From Streptomyces roseirectus (lineage in GTDB: Bacteria > Actinomycetota > Actinomycetes > Streptomycetales > Streptomycetaceae): a stretch of DNA of 64,000 bases. Where the stretch lies: the NCBI RefSeq assembly GCF_014489635.1, contig NZ_CP060828.1, positions 7,090,001 through 7,154,000 of the forward strand. The letters are read 5' to 3'. The notes under the pieces are model-generated. The model had not been told where the DNA came from. It did not search any database and saw only the letters and a list, made by a program, of their open reading frames with translations. Of the stretch, positions 1-7,655 are shown piece after piece. Position 1 is the stretch's first letter; every line of letters starts with the position of its first letter. Made by a program: the position numbers and the translations under genes.

Positions 1-285
1 CGCCACATTGGCCCCCGCGCCACCCGGCATCCGCCGCACGACAGCCGCCGTGTCGGTCCCCACGGCCAACGGCCCTCGGTACCGCGCGACCACATCGGTC
101 ACGACGTCCCCGACGACCAGCAACCCACCGCGCCCCTCCGGCACACCCTCCGCACCCTCATGGCCACGCGCCCGCCCGACGGCAGCCCGCCCCTCGCCCC
201 GGACGACGTCAAGGCCACCCACCTCACCGGCACCCGTGGACGCGTTCGGCTCCCCGCCCCCACCTCGCGCGCGCCCGCCGCTCAC
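1..285 (-). CDS. PfkB-family carbohydrate kinase, N-terminal part, cut by window edge
   Basis: The reverse strand reads a PfkB/ribokinase N-terminus: a hydrophobic strand LLVVGDVVTDVV, then GTDTAAVVRRMPGGAGANVA, which holds the conserved GGAGANVA substrate-binding segment. The C-terminal majority lies beyond base 1. The reading frame is open back to about 594, so the start is uncertain. I chose the GTG at 285 (GTGAGC) because a GGGAG ribosome site lies 7 nt before it. A GTG at 144 would begin just before the conserved core, as in most family members. The gene lies downstream of psuG on the same strand, and PfkB kinases beside psuG usually phosphorylate pseudouridine. That substrate is inferred from context only. 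Confidence 0.6.
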   Translation of the reverse strand, partial: MSGGRARGGGGEPNASTGAGEVGGLDVVRGEGRAAVGRARGHEGAEGVPEGRGGLLVVGDVVTDVVARYRGPLAVGTDTAAVVRRMPGGAGANVA

Positions 286-612
286 CACGCCACTCCCGAC
301 CGCCCAGCCGCACGCCGCATGGCACCCCCTCCCACGCGCGCCGTCACCGCTCCGGCCCTCTCCAGGAGGCCGCCCGCACCCGACCGCCCCTCCCGCGCGC
401 GGGACCGCGCCCGAGCCCTGCACGACCGGCGGGCACCTCTCCGCAACCCTCGCCGCCCGCGTACCCGTGCCGCCCCCGGCGACCCACCCCTGGCGCTCCA
501 CCACCCCGCTCCACCGCCGCCGAAGCCTCCCAGCCGACCTCGGCCAGCCCAGGACCCAGCCTCAACTCCACGCCCCCACACGCCCCTTCCCCCCTCAGCC
601 CCCGCAGTCCCC
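286..612. other. Intergenic spacer between psuG and the PfkB kinase
   Basis: These 327 bases are extremely GC-rich. Several open frames cross them because stop codons are rare at this composition, but none shows a domain or protein-like composition. Part may belong to an upstream-extended kinase N-terminus, because that frame stays open to about 594. No terminator or operator was recognised. Confidence 0.4.
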
Positions 613-1521
613 TCAACCCTCCACCCAGGCCGCCGCGATACGCCCCGCCAGCCGCACATTCCCGCGCACCGCCGCCAAGTTCGCCTCCAAGGACGCCCCA
701 TCCGTATGCCGGACGAGATAGTCCAGCAGGAACGGCGTGACGGCCTGCCCGGTGACCTGCTCGGCCTCGCACGCGTGGAGCGCGTCGGCGAGCACGCGCG
801 CGTGCAGCCCGGGATCCAGCTGCTGTTCCGGCGGCACGGGGTTGGCGACGACGAGGGCGGACCCGGGCGCGTCCAGATCGTCCTGGGCCCGCATCACCGC
901 GGCGACCTCGCCGGGCGTCCGCAGCGTCCACTCCACCGGGTACCCGGAGTCGGAGAGGTAGAAGCCGGGGAAGCGGTCGGTGCCGTACCCGGCGACGGCC
1001 ACGCCCAGCGTCTCCAGGCGCTGGAGCGTCGCGGGGACGTCGAGGATGGACTTGACGCCCGCGCAGACGACCGTGATGCGCGTGCGCGCGAGGAGCCCGA
1101 GGTCGGCGGACTCGTCCTGCGTGAGTGTCCACTCGCGGTGCACCCCGCCGAGCCCTCCGGTCGCGAACACCCGCACCCCGGCCAGCGCGGCGAGCCGCGC
1201 GGTCGCCGAGACGGTCGTCGCCCCGCTCGCCCCGGTGGCCACCGCGAGCGGCAGGTCGCGGTCGCCCAGCTTGCGGATGCCGTCCTCGTTCGCGATCCGC
1301 TCCAGCTCGTCCTTGCCGAGGCCCACCCGGGGCCGCCCGTCGAGGACCGCGACGGTCGCCGGTACGGCGCCCTCCGCGCGGACGACGGCCTCCAGCTCGC
1401 GGGCCACCTGGAGGTTGCGCGGCCGGGGCAGCCCGTGCGCGATGATCGTCGACTCCAGGGCCACGACCGGACGCCGTGCCGCGAGCGCGTCCCGTACCTC
1501 TTCCGACACCACCAGCACCAT
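613..1521 (-). CDS. psuG: Pseudouridine-5'-phosphate glycosidase
   Basis: A 302-residue protein of the PsuG/IndA family, which cleaves pseudouridine 5'-phosphate to uracil and ribose 5-phosphate in the cytoplasm. The family signature VALESTIIAHGLP is near residues 20-32 and holds the catalytic glutamate. The segment VCAGVKSILDVPATLQRLETLGV holds the conserved active-site lysine, and GYGTDRFPGFYLSDSG follows. Length equals that of characterised homologues, and the ATG at 1521 starts right at the family N-terminus. The downstream PfkB-like kinase is the expected partner that makes pseudouridine phosphate, so the two probably form a pseudouridine salvage pair. Family assignment is secure, and pathway pairing is inferred. 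Confidence 0.93.
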   Translation of the reverse strand: MVLVVSEEVRDALAARRPVVALESTIIAHGLPRPRNLQVARELEAVVRAEGAVPATVAVLDGRPRVGLGKDELERIANEDGIRKLGDRDLPLAVATGASGATTVSATARLAALAGVRVFATGGLGGVHREWTLTQDESADLGLLARTRITVVCAGVKSILDVPATLQRLETLGVAVAGYGTDRFPGFYLSDSGYPVEWTLRTPGEVAAVMRAQDDLDAPGSALVVANPVPPEQQLDPGLHARVLADALHACEAEQVTGQAVTPFLLDYLVRHTDGASLEANLAAVRGNVRLAGRIAAAWVEG

Positions 1522-1624
1522 GGGCCCGCCTCCCGTCGGTCGGTCACTCTTGTCTCATCTCTGGCGGTCACTCCGGCCGGTCAAACCCTTGCGGCCTGTG
1601 GGAGACACCACGAGCCTGGGGTGC

Positions 1625-2053
1625 ATGACCGACAACTCCGCACGTCTCGACCACGTCGTCCTCTGGGTGCAGGACCCCGTCGCCGCCGCGGGCTTCTACG
1701 CGCGGGCGGTCGGCCTGGAACCCGTACGGCTCCCCGAGTTCACCGCCGGCGAGGTCCCGTTCCCCTCCGTACGGGTCAACGACGAAACCCTCCTGGACCT
1801 GATGCCCCTCACCCTGGCGCCGCGGATGCGCATGCTCCCCGACTCCGCCGCGAGCGCCGGCCACCCCGCCAACCACGTCTGCCTCGCCCTGCCGGAAGCC
1901 GCCTACGACGCGTTGCGCGCCCGTCTGGAAGACCTCGACGTCCCCGTCTCCGAGGTCGCCCACGGTTCCTTCGGGGCCCGCGGGAAGGCGCCCCGCAGCT
2001 TCTACTTCCGCGACCCCGACGGGAACGTCCTGGAGGCCAGGCACTACGATTGA
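1625..2053 (+). CDS. VOC-family (glyoxalase/bleomycin-resistance fold) protein
   Basis: A 142-residue single-domain protein with the vicinal oxygen chelate pattern. It begins with LDHVVLWVQDPVAAAGFYARAVGL and ends with SFYFRDPDGNVLEARHYD, the typical metal-ligand strand FRDPDGN.LE. Family members bind a divalent metal and act as lyases, dioxygenases or drug-binding proteins, and the substrate cannot be told from sequence. The ATG at 1625 was chosen because it immediately precedes the first VOC strand, although the frame is open far upstream. It is transcribed away from psuG. Its stop lies 3 nt from the stop of the convergent methyltransferase gene. Confidence 0.85.
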   Translation: MTDNSARLDHVVLWVQDPVAAAGFYARAVGLEPVRLPEFTAGEVPFPSVRVNDETLLDLMPLTLAPRMRMLPDSAASAGHPANHVCLALPEAAYDALRARLEDLDVPVSEVAHGSFGARGKAPRSFYFRDPDGNVLEARHYD

Positions 2054-2056
2054 CCG

Positions 2057-2611
2057 TCAGAACAGCGGCTCGGGCAGCACCCCCTCCAGCGCCAGCAGCC
2101 GCCGCTTGGTCTCCAGCCCGCCGCCGAACCCGCCGATGCCCCCGTCGCGCTCCACGACCCGGTGGCAGGGCACCACCACCGGCAGCGGGTTGGCGCCCAT
2201 CGCGGCCCCGACCGCCTGGGCGGCCTCCGGCTGCCCCACGCGCCGCGCCAGGTCGCCGTACCCGACGACCGACCCGAAGGGCACCCCGGCCGCCAGCTCG
2301 CGCAGCACACGCCGGTTGAAGCCGGAGATCAGCGACCAGTCCAGCGGCAGCGCGAAGTCTTGCCTGCGGCCGGCGAAGTACTCCTCGACCTGGCGCACCG
2401 CCTCGGCCAGCCACGGCGAGCCGGGGTCCTCGACCGGGGTCGACCCCAGCCGCTCCGCGAGCCGGTCCAGGGCCCGCTCCCGCACCCCGTCCGTCGCGTG
2501 GAACACGACGTTGACCAGCCCCGCCCCGGTCGCCGCCAGCAGCAGCGGCCCGATCGCGCTGTCCACGACGGCCCACACGACCCGCTGCCCGAACTCCCCG
2601 TCTGCGCTCAT
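2057..2611 (-). CDS. ogt: Methylated-DNA--protein-cysteine methyltransferase
   Basis: A 184-residue O6-alkylguanine-DNA alkyltransferase that transfers alkyl groups from O6-guanine to its own cysteine. The C-terminal domain carries the invariant motif PVVVPCHRVV (acceptor Cys in PCHR) followed by GIGGFGGGLETKRRLLALE. Upstream is VPFGSVVGYGDLARRVG, the helix-turn-helix used to flip the base. There is no AdaA-type N-terminus, so this is the Ogt form. The ATG at 2611 lies 6 nt after the TACGGT of a TTGTCGGTG-N8-TACGGT motif, with no ribosome-binding site in between. It is therefore probably a leaderless, DNA-damage-induced gene. This placement agrees with its repair role. Confidence 0.93.
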   Translation of the reverse strand: MSADGEFGQRVVWAVVDSAIGPLLLAATGAGLVNVVFHATDGVRERALDRLAERLGSTPVEDPGSPWLAEAVRQVEEYFAGRRQDFALPLDWSLISGFNRRVLRELAAGVPFGSVVGYGDLARRVGQPEAAQAVGAAMGANPLPVVVPCHRVVERDGGIGGFGGGLETKRRLLALEGVLPEPLF

Positions 2612-2617
2612 GCCCCC

Positions 2618-2640
2618 ACCGTACGACCCGCCACCGACAA
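2618..2640 (-). promoter_or_regulatory. RecA-NDp type DNA-damage promoter of ogt
   Basis: Reverse strand TTGTCGGTG-N8-TACGGT, an exact match to the actinobacterial RecA-independent damage promoter consensus TTGTCRGTG-N8-TANNNT. The ATG follows the hexamer by 6 nt, implying a leaderless transcript. The same motif precedes uvrB, terD, uvrA, uvrC and an MFS gene in this window. Confidence 0.8.
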
Positions 2641-2651
2641 CGTCCCCGGCG

Positions 2652-3527
2652 TCAGCCCCAGGGCAGCGCGTCCCGCACCACGTCCGGCTTGTTGGTGATG
2701 ATCCCGTCGACCCCGTACCCGGCCATCCTCCGCGCGGTCACGGCGTCGTCGACGGTCCACACGTACGTCTGCAGGCGCCTGCCGTGCGGCCCGCGCACCT
2801 CGTGCACGGCGGACACGTACGCGTCCGTCACGGTGGTGTGCGACGGGTTGATCAGATCGGCGAACCGCGCGTACGACGGCAGGTCGGCGACCGCCGGGGT
2901 ACCGAGGAAACCGGTCCGCACGGCCGGTTTCAGACTGTGCACCGTACGGATGCTGTCGGCGCTGAAACTCTGCACGATCAGCTTGCTGGTGAGGTGGTGC
3001 GCGTCGAGCCAGCCCTCGTTGCCGAGCACCTTGACGATCTGCTGCTCGATACCGGGATAGAGCTGGGGATTCTTGATCTCCAGGAGGAGTTTCTGCCGGT
3101 GGTGTTCGACGCGGTTCACGAACTGCTTCAACGTCGGCACGCGCGCGCCCGCGTACCCGGGTCCGAACCAACTCCCCGCGTCGAGCCGCGCGATCTCCGC
3201 CGCCGTGAAGTCCTGCACTTTCCACGGAGAACGGCCGGGAAAGATCTCGGCGGCATTCGTGGTACGCGCGAGCGTGCTGTCGTGGATCACCACGAGTTCG
3301 CCGTCCTTTGTACGCTGGACGTCGTTCTCGACCCAGGCGACCTCCATTTCGGCCGCTTTGTCGACGGCGGCCAGCGTGTTCTCCGGGGCGTACGCGGAGG
3401 CGCCCCGGTGGGCCACCACGGCGGGCGAAGGACGGGCCTCCGCGCGCGCCTCGGAGACCGGCATCAGGAACGTCGCGGCGGCCCCCAGAAGGGCACCGGT
3501 CGTAACGGCGGCTACGCGCGCGTGCAT
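2652..3527 (-). CDS. Secreted glycerophosphodiester phosphodiesterase
   Basis: A 291-residue GDPD-family enzyme that hydrolyses glycerophosphodiesters to glycerol 3-phosphate and an alcohol. Residues 1 to about 29 form an export signal ending near SEARAEA. The catalytic signature VVAHRGASAYAPENT follows directly (His, Arg, Glu), then the metal-binding pair in WVENDVQRTKDGELVVIHD. The end has VWTVDDAVTARRMAGYGVDGIITNKPD, typical of the TIM-barrel C-terminus. A GAGGAG ribosome site sits 6 nt before the ATG. In soil actinomycetes such secreted enzymes usually scavenge phosphate from phospholipid or teichoic acid breakdown. I saw no convincing pho box upstream. Confidence 0.92.
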   Translation of the reverse strand: MHARVAAVTTGALLGAAATFLMPVSEARAEARPSPAVVAHRGASAYAPENTLAAVDKAAEMEVAWVENDVQRTKDGELVVIHDSTLARTTNAAEIFPGRSPWKVQDFTAAEIARLDAGSWFGPGYAGARVPTLKQFVNRVEHHRQKLLLEIKNPQLYPGIEQQIVKVLGNEGWLDAHHLTSKLIVQSFSADSIRTVHSLKPAVRTGFLGTPAVADLPSYARFADLINPSHTTVTDAYVSAVHEVRGPHGRRLQTYVWTVDDAVTARRMAGYGVDGIITNKPDVVRDALPWG

Positions 3528-3803
3528 GGCTGCTCCTCGCTTCCTGTGATCACGTAAGGATCCACTGTGACATCACGGGGGCGGCGTCGAAGGAGGCTTC
3601 GGATGGCCACAGAATGAATGGAGACAGCCACACGCGCTCACCCCAGGCGCACAAGTGGGGCAAGGGCGTGTTTCTTTGCCGGAAAATCGTTCGACCATTC
3701 CGGTGGGGGTCATACTCTCTGCGTCAACCCTGACCGCTCGTGCGGTCCTGGGAAGGGGCGCATTCCAGGGAAAACGATCAACGGGGCGGAAGGGCAACCG
3801 CGC

Positions 3804-4664
3804 ATGCACGGCACGGTCGACGGATTCAGCTACGGTCTCGTCACCCCGCTGGTGGCCTACTTCATGGCCTGCCTCGGTGGCGCCCTCGGCCTGCGCTGCA
3901 CGACCAGAGCCCTGCTCGTCTCGCACTCCTGGAGACCGGGCTGGCTCGCCCTCGGCGCGGCTGCCATCGGCTCCGGCATCTGGACCATGCACTTCGTCGC
4001 CATGATGGGCTTCACCGTCCACGGCGCGCCCATCCAGTTCGACAAGCCCCTCACGTACGCGAGCCTGGGCGTCGCGATCCTCATGGTCGGCATCGGGATC
4101 TTCATCGTCGGCTACAAGGGCGCCTCCGGGACGGCGCTGTTCACCGGCGGGACGATCACCGGTCTGGGCATCGCCTCCATGCACTACCTGGGCATGGCGG
4201 GCATGCGCCTCAACGGCAGGCTGGAGTACAACACGCTCACCGTCGCCGCGTCCGTCGCGATCGCCATGGGAGCCGCGACGGCCGCCCTGTGGGCCGCCGG
4301 ACAGGTCAGGGGCTTCCTGTGGAGCGTCGGCGCGAGCCTCGTGATGGGCCTCGCCGTCACCGGCATGCACTACACCGGCATGGCCGCCCTCAGCGTCCAC
4401 CTGCACCCCGGCGACACCACCTCGGGCGACTCGCCGGCCTCCCTCCTCGCGCCCATGCTGATCGGCCCCCTCGCGTTCTTGGCGCTCGCGGCCGTCGTCG
4501 TCGTGTTCGACCCCCTGATGGTCATGGGCAGGCCCGCCGTGCCGCCCGTCGAGCACAAGCCCGGCGTCCCCGCGCACCCGGCCGGCCACCACACCGGCCG
4601 CCGCCCCAGCGCCCGCGCCCGCCGCGCCGCCCGCCGGGACGTGCGCGCCCCGCAGCGCCACTGA
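3804..4664 (+). CDS. MHYT-domain integral membrane sensor protein
   Basis: A 286-residue membrane protein with about seven transmembrane helices and three copies of the MHYT signature: [18 protein letters not shown] and MHYTGMAAL. The motif is proposed to bind copper or sense oxygen, CO or NO. No GGDEF, EAL or kinase domain follows. The C-terminus is instead a short basic tail rich in Arg, Ala, Pro and His, so any output must go through a partner. The ATG at 3804 has GGAAGGG upstream and begins just before the first helix. The frame is also open further upstream. It stands alone, divergent from the phosphodiesterase gene and just upstream of uvrB. Confidence 0.85.
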   Translation: MHGTVDGFSYGLVTPLVAYFMACLGGALGLRCTTRALLVSHSWRPGWLALGAAAIGSGIWTMHFVAMMGFTVHGAPIQFDKPLTYASLGVAILMVGIGIFIVGYKGASGTALFTGGTITGLGIASMHYLGMAGMRLNGRLEYNTLTVAASVAIAMGAATAALWAAGQVRGFLWSVGASLVMGLAVTGMHYTGMAALSVHLHPGDTTSGDSPASLLAPMLIGPLAFLALAAVVVVFDPLMVMGRPAVPPVEHKPGVPAHPAGHHTGRRPSARARRAARRDVRAPQRH

Positions 4665-4690
4665 CACGTAAAACCCCTGATGGGACCCCG

Positions 4691-4713
4691 TTGTCAGTGG
4701 GGGGTCGTACGGT
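4691..4713 (+). promoter_or_regulatory. RecA-NDp type DNA-damage promoter of uvrB
   Basis: TTGTCAGTG-N8-TACGGT, a full match to TTGTCRGTG-N8-TANNNT. The start codon ATG at 4721 follows the hexamer by 7 nt, and no ribosome-binding site fits between them, so the mRNA is probably leaderless. Confidence 0.85.
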
Positions 4714-4720
4714 GGATGGC

Positions 4721-6874
4721 ATGCGGCCCGTTTCCAGCATCGAACGTACGGTGGCGCCCTTCGAGGTCGTCAGCCCCTACCAGCCCAGCGGTGACCAGCC
4801 GGCGGCCATCGCCGAGCTGGCCCGACGCGTCGAGGCCGGTGAGAAGGACGTCGTCCTCCTCGGCGCGACCGGCACCGGCAAGTCCGCCACCACCGCGTGG
4901 ATGATCGAGAAGCTTCAGCGCCCCACGCTGGTGATGGCGCCCAACAAGACCCTGGCCGCCCAGTTGGCGAACGAGTTCCGCGAGCTGCTGCCGAACAACG
5001 CGGTCGAATACTTCGTCTCGTACTACGACTACTACCAGCCCGAGGCGTACGTCCCGCAGTCGGACACCTACATCGAGAAGGACTCCTCGATCAACGAGGA
5101 GGTGGAGCGCCTGCGCCACTCCGCGACGAACTCGCTGCTCACGCGCAGGGACGTCGTCGTGGTCGCCTCCGTCTCCTGCATCTACGGCCTCGGCACCCCC
5201 CAGGAGTACGTGGACCGCATGGTCCCCCTGAAGGTCGGCGAGGAGATCGACCGCGACGAACTGCTGCGCCGCTTCGTCGACATCCAGTACACGCGCAACG
5301 ACCTCGCGTTCACGCGCGGCACGTTCCGGGTACGCGGCGACACCATCGAGATCTTCCCGGTCTACGAGGAACTGGCCGTCCGCATCGAGATGTTCGGCGA
5401 CGAGATCGAGGCCCTGTCCACGCTGCACCCGCTCACCGGCGAGATCATCAGCGACGACCAGCAGCTCTACGTCTTCCCGGCCTCCCACTACGTCGCGGGC
5501 CCCGAGCGCCTGGAGCGCGCCGCCAACGACATCGAGAAGGAACTCGGCGAGCGCCTGGCCGAACTGGAGAAGCAGGGCAAGCTCCTGGAGGCCCAGCGCC
5601 TGCGCATGCGTACGACGTACGACCTGGAGATGCTGCGCCAGATCGGCTCCTGCTCCGGCGTCGAGAACTACTCGATGCACTTCGACGGCCGCGAGCCCGG
5701 CTCCCCGCCCAACACCCTCCTGGACTACTTCCCGGACGACTTCCTGCTCGTCATCGACGAGTCGCACAACACGGTCCCGCAGATCGGCGCGATGTACGAG
5801 GGCGACGCCTCCCGCAAGCGCACCCTCGTCGACCACGGCTTCCGCCTCCCCTCGGCGCTCGACAACCGCCCCCTGAAGTGGGAGGAGTTCCAGGAGCGCA
5901 TCGGGCAGACGGTCTACCTGTCGGCCACCCCCGGCAAGTACGAGCTCTCGCGCGCGGACGGCGTCGTCGAGCAGATCATCCGCCCCACCGGCCTCATCGA
6001 CCCGGAGGTCGTCGTCAAGCCCACCGAGGGCCAGATCGACGACCTGGTGCACGAGATCCGCACCAGGGTCGAGAAGGACGAACGCGTCCTGGTCACCACC
6101 CTCACCAAGAAGATGGCCGAGGACCTCACGGACTACTTCCTGGAACTCGGCATCCAGGTCCGCTACCTGCACAGCGACGTCGACACCCTGCGCCGGATCG
6201 AGCTGCTGCGCGAACTGCGCTCCGGCGAGTTCGACGTCCTGGTCGGCATCAACCTCCTGCGCGAGGGCCTCGACCTGCCCGAGGTCTCCCTGGTGGCCAT
6301 CCTGGACGCCGACAAGGAGGGCTTCCTGCGCTCCGGGACGTCCCTGATCCAGACCATCGGCCGCGCCGCGCGCAACGTCTCCGGCCAGGTCCACATGTAC
6401 GCCGACAAGATCACCCCGGCGATGGAACGCGCCATCGACGAGACCAACCGGCGCCGCGAGCGCCAGGTCGCCTACAACACGGCCAACGGCATCGACCCGC
6501 AGCCGCTGCGCAAGAAGATCAACGACATCGTCGCCCAGATCGCCCGCGAGGAGGTCGACACCGAACAGCTCCTCGGCAGCGGCTACCGTGCGAAGAAGGA
6601 CGGCCGCGGCACCAAGGCCCCAGTGCCCTCCCTCGGCGACAAGACGCTCAAGGGCGCCAAGGCGACCAAGGCCAAGGGGAAGGCCGGCAAGGCCGCAGCG
6701 GACGTCCCCACGGACACGCCCGCCGCCGACCTCGCCGAGCAGATCGAGGCGATGACCGAGCGGATGCGCGCCGCCGCGGCCGACCTCCAGTTCGAGGTCG
6801 CCGCCCGCATCCGCGACGAGGTCTCCGAGATGAAGAAGGAACTGCGCCAGATGAAGGAGGCGGGCCTGGCCTGA
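4721..6874 (+). CDS. uvrB: UvrABC excinuclease subunit B
   Basis: A 717-residue helicase-like damage verification subunit of nucleotide excision repair. The Walker A motif GATGTGKS is at about residues 48-55. The DNA-inserting beta-hairpin region [12 protein letters not shown] starts near 101, and the DEAD-type box [13 protein letters not shown] and the helicase motifs of domain 3 follow. The C-terminus has the UVR motif that contacts UvrC ([20 protein letters not shown]). Between helicase and UVR motif lies a Lys/Ala-rich, probably disordered linker. UvrB takes DNA from UvrA and recruits UvrC. All three genes are on this strand within 24 kb, each behind the same damage promoter motif. Confidence 0.98.
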   Translation: MRPVSSIERTVAPFEVVSPYQPSGDQPAAIAELARRVEAGEKDVVLLGATGTGKSATTAWMIEKLQRPTLVMAPNKTLAAQLANEFRELLPNNAVEYFVSYYDYYQPEAYVPQSDTYIEKDSSINEEVERLRHSATNSLLTRRDVVVVASVSCIYGLGTPQEYVDRMVPLKVGEEIDRDELLRRFVDIQYTRNDLAFTRGTFRVRGDTIEIFPVYEELAVRIEMFGDEIEALSTLHPLTGEIISDDQQLYVFPASHYVAGPERLERAANDIEKELGERLAELEKQGKLLEAQRLRMRTTYDLEMLRQIGSCSGVENYSMHFDGREPGSPPNTLLDYFPDDFLLVIDESHNTVPQIGAMYEGDASRKRTLVDHGFRLPSALDNRPLKWEEFQERIGQTVYLSATPGKYELSRADGVVEQIIRPTGLIDPEVVVKPTEGQIDDLVHEIRTRVEKDERVLVTTLTKKMAEDLTDYFLELGIQVRYLHSDVDTLRRIELLRELRSGEFDVLVGINLLREGLDLPEVSLVAILDADKEGFLRSGTSLIQTIGRAARNVSGQVHMYADKITPAMERAIDETNRRRERQVAYNTANGIDPQPLRKKINDIVAQIAREEVDTEQLLGSGYRAKKDGRGTKAPVPSLGDKTLKGAKATKAKGKAGKAAADVPTDTPAADLAEQIEAMTERMRAAAADLQFEVAARIRDEVSEMKKELRQMKEAGLA

Positions 6875-6875
6875 C

Positions 6876-6907
6876 GCGCGTACCAGGGAGCGCCGCGCCG
6901 TACGCGC
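6876..6907 (+). terminator. Possible uvrB terminator hairpin
   Basis: Inverted repeat GCGCGTAC (6876-6883) and GTACGCGC (6900-6907), an 8-bp perfect stem with a 16-nt GC-rich loop starting right after the uvrB stop. There is no T-run, so this is a weak call. Confidence 0.35.
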
Positions 6908-6949
6908 TGTGTTGCAGGACCGACACAAAACGCGTTCCCGGGTACGGCA

Positions 6950-6972
6950 CTGTCAGTGCCCTTGCGTAGGGT
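6950..6972 (+). promoter_or_regulatory. RecA-NDp type DNA-damage promoter of the terD operon
   Basis: CTGTCAGTG-N8-TAGGGT, matching TTGTCRGTG-N8-TANNNT at all but the first base. Unlike the uvr and ogt copies it would give a leader of about 50 nt, ending in the ribosome site GAGAGGGG before the GTG at 7028. Confidence 0.75.
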
Positions 6973-7027
6973 TCTGGGCATCCGCGGAGCCCGCGGGAAC
7001 AGGGGAAGTCGAGAGGGGAATCGGTTC

Positions 7028-7606
7028 GTGACCGTCAACATGACCAAGGGTCAGGCCATCAGTCTTCAGAAGAACGACGGAGGCAGCCTGAGCGCGGTGC
7101 GGATGGGTCTCGGCTGGCAGGCGGCCCCCCGGCGCGGCCTGTTCGGTTCCCGTACCCGAGAGATCGACCTCGACGCCTCCGCCGTCCTGTTCGCGGACAA
7201 GCAGCCCGTCGACGTCGTCTTCTTCCGCCACCTGGTGAGCGACGACGGCTCCGTGCGCCACACCGGCGACAACCTGGTCGGCGGCGTCGGCCAGGGCGGG
7301 GACGACGAGGCGATCCTCGTCGACCTCTCGCGCGTGCCGGTCCACATCGACCAGATCGTCTTCACCGTCAACTCGTTCACGGGCCAGACGTTCCAGGAGG
7401 TGCAGAACGCGTTCTGCCGCCTGGTCGACGAGAGCAACGGCCAGGAACTGGCGCGCTACACCCTCGCGGGCGGCGGCAACTACACGGCGCAGATCATGGC
7501 GAAGGTGCACCGCGTGGGCCAGGGCTGGTCGATGACGGCCATCGGCACCCCGGCCAACGGGCGCACCTTCCAGGACCTGATGCCCGCGATCCAGCCGGTC
7601 CTCTGA
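7028..7606 (+). CDS. terD: TerD-family calcium-binding stress protein
   Basis: A 192-residue TerD/CABP protein. It begins MTVNMTKGQAISL with the family segment VRMGLGW and continues with acidic Ca2+-site segments including GDNL, GDDEAILVDL and DLSRVP. It ends with LYTLAGG/AKVHRVGQGW-type strands and the usual QDLMPAI close. Full family length. TerD proteins are cytoplasmic Ca2+-binding factors linked to tellurite, phage and oxidative stress tolerance, with incompletely known biochemistry. The GTG at 7028 has GAGAGGGG upstream. A second TerD protein follows after 49 nt, so the two are likely co-transcribed from the damage-type promoter at 6950-6972. Confidence 0.92.
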   Translation: MTVNMTKGQAISLQKNDGGSLSAVRMGLGWQAAPRRGLFGSRTREIDLDASAVLFADKQPVDVVFFRHLVSDDGSVRHTGDNLVGGVGQGGDDEAILVDLSRVPVHIDQIVFTVNSFTGQTFQEVQNAFCRLVDESNGQELARYTLAGGGNYTAQIMAKVHRVGQGWSMTAIGTPANGRTFQDLMPAIQPVL

Positions 7607-7655
7607 GGGCCGCGGCACCACAACCACACAGCACGACACAGGGGGACGACAGGCG

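Noticed and set aside
160..2319. A 719-codon plus-strand frame across psuG and the VOC gene
   Set aside because: The translation is Arg/Pro/His-rich without motifs and overlaps well-supported genes.
4655..4663. Reverse-strand GTGTCAGTG at the end of the MHYT gene
   Set aside because: No TANNNT follows after 8 nt and no gene starts behind it. It is simply the end of the coding sequence.
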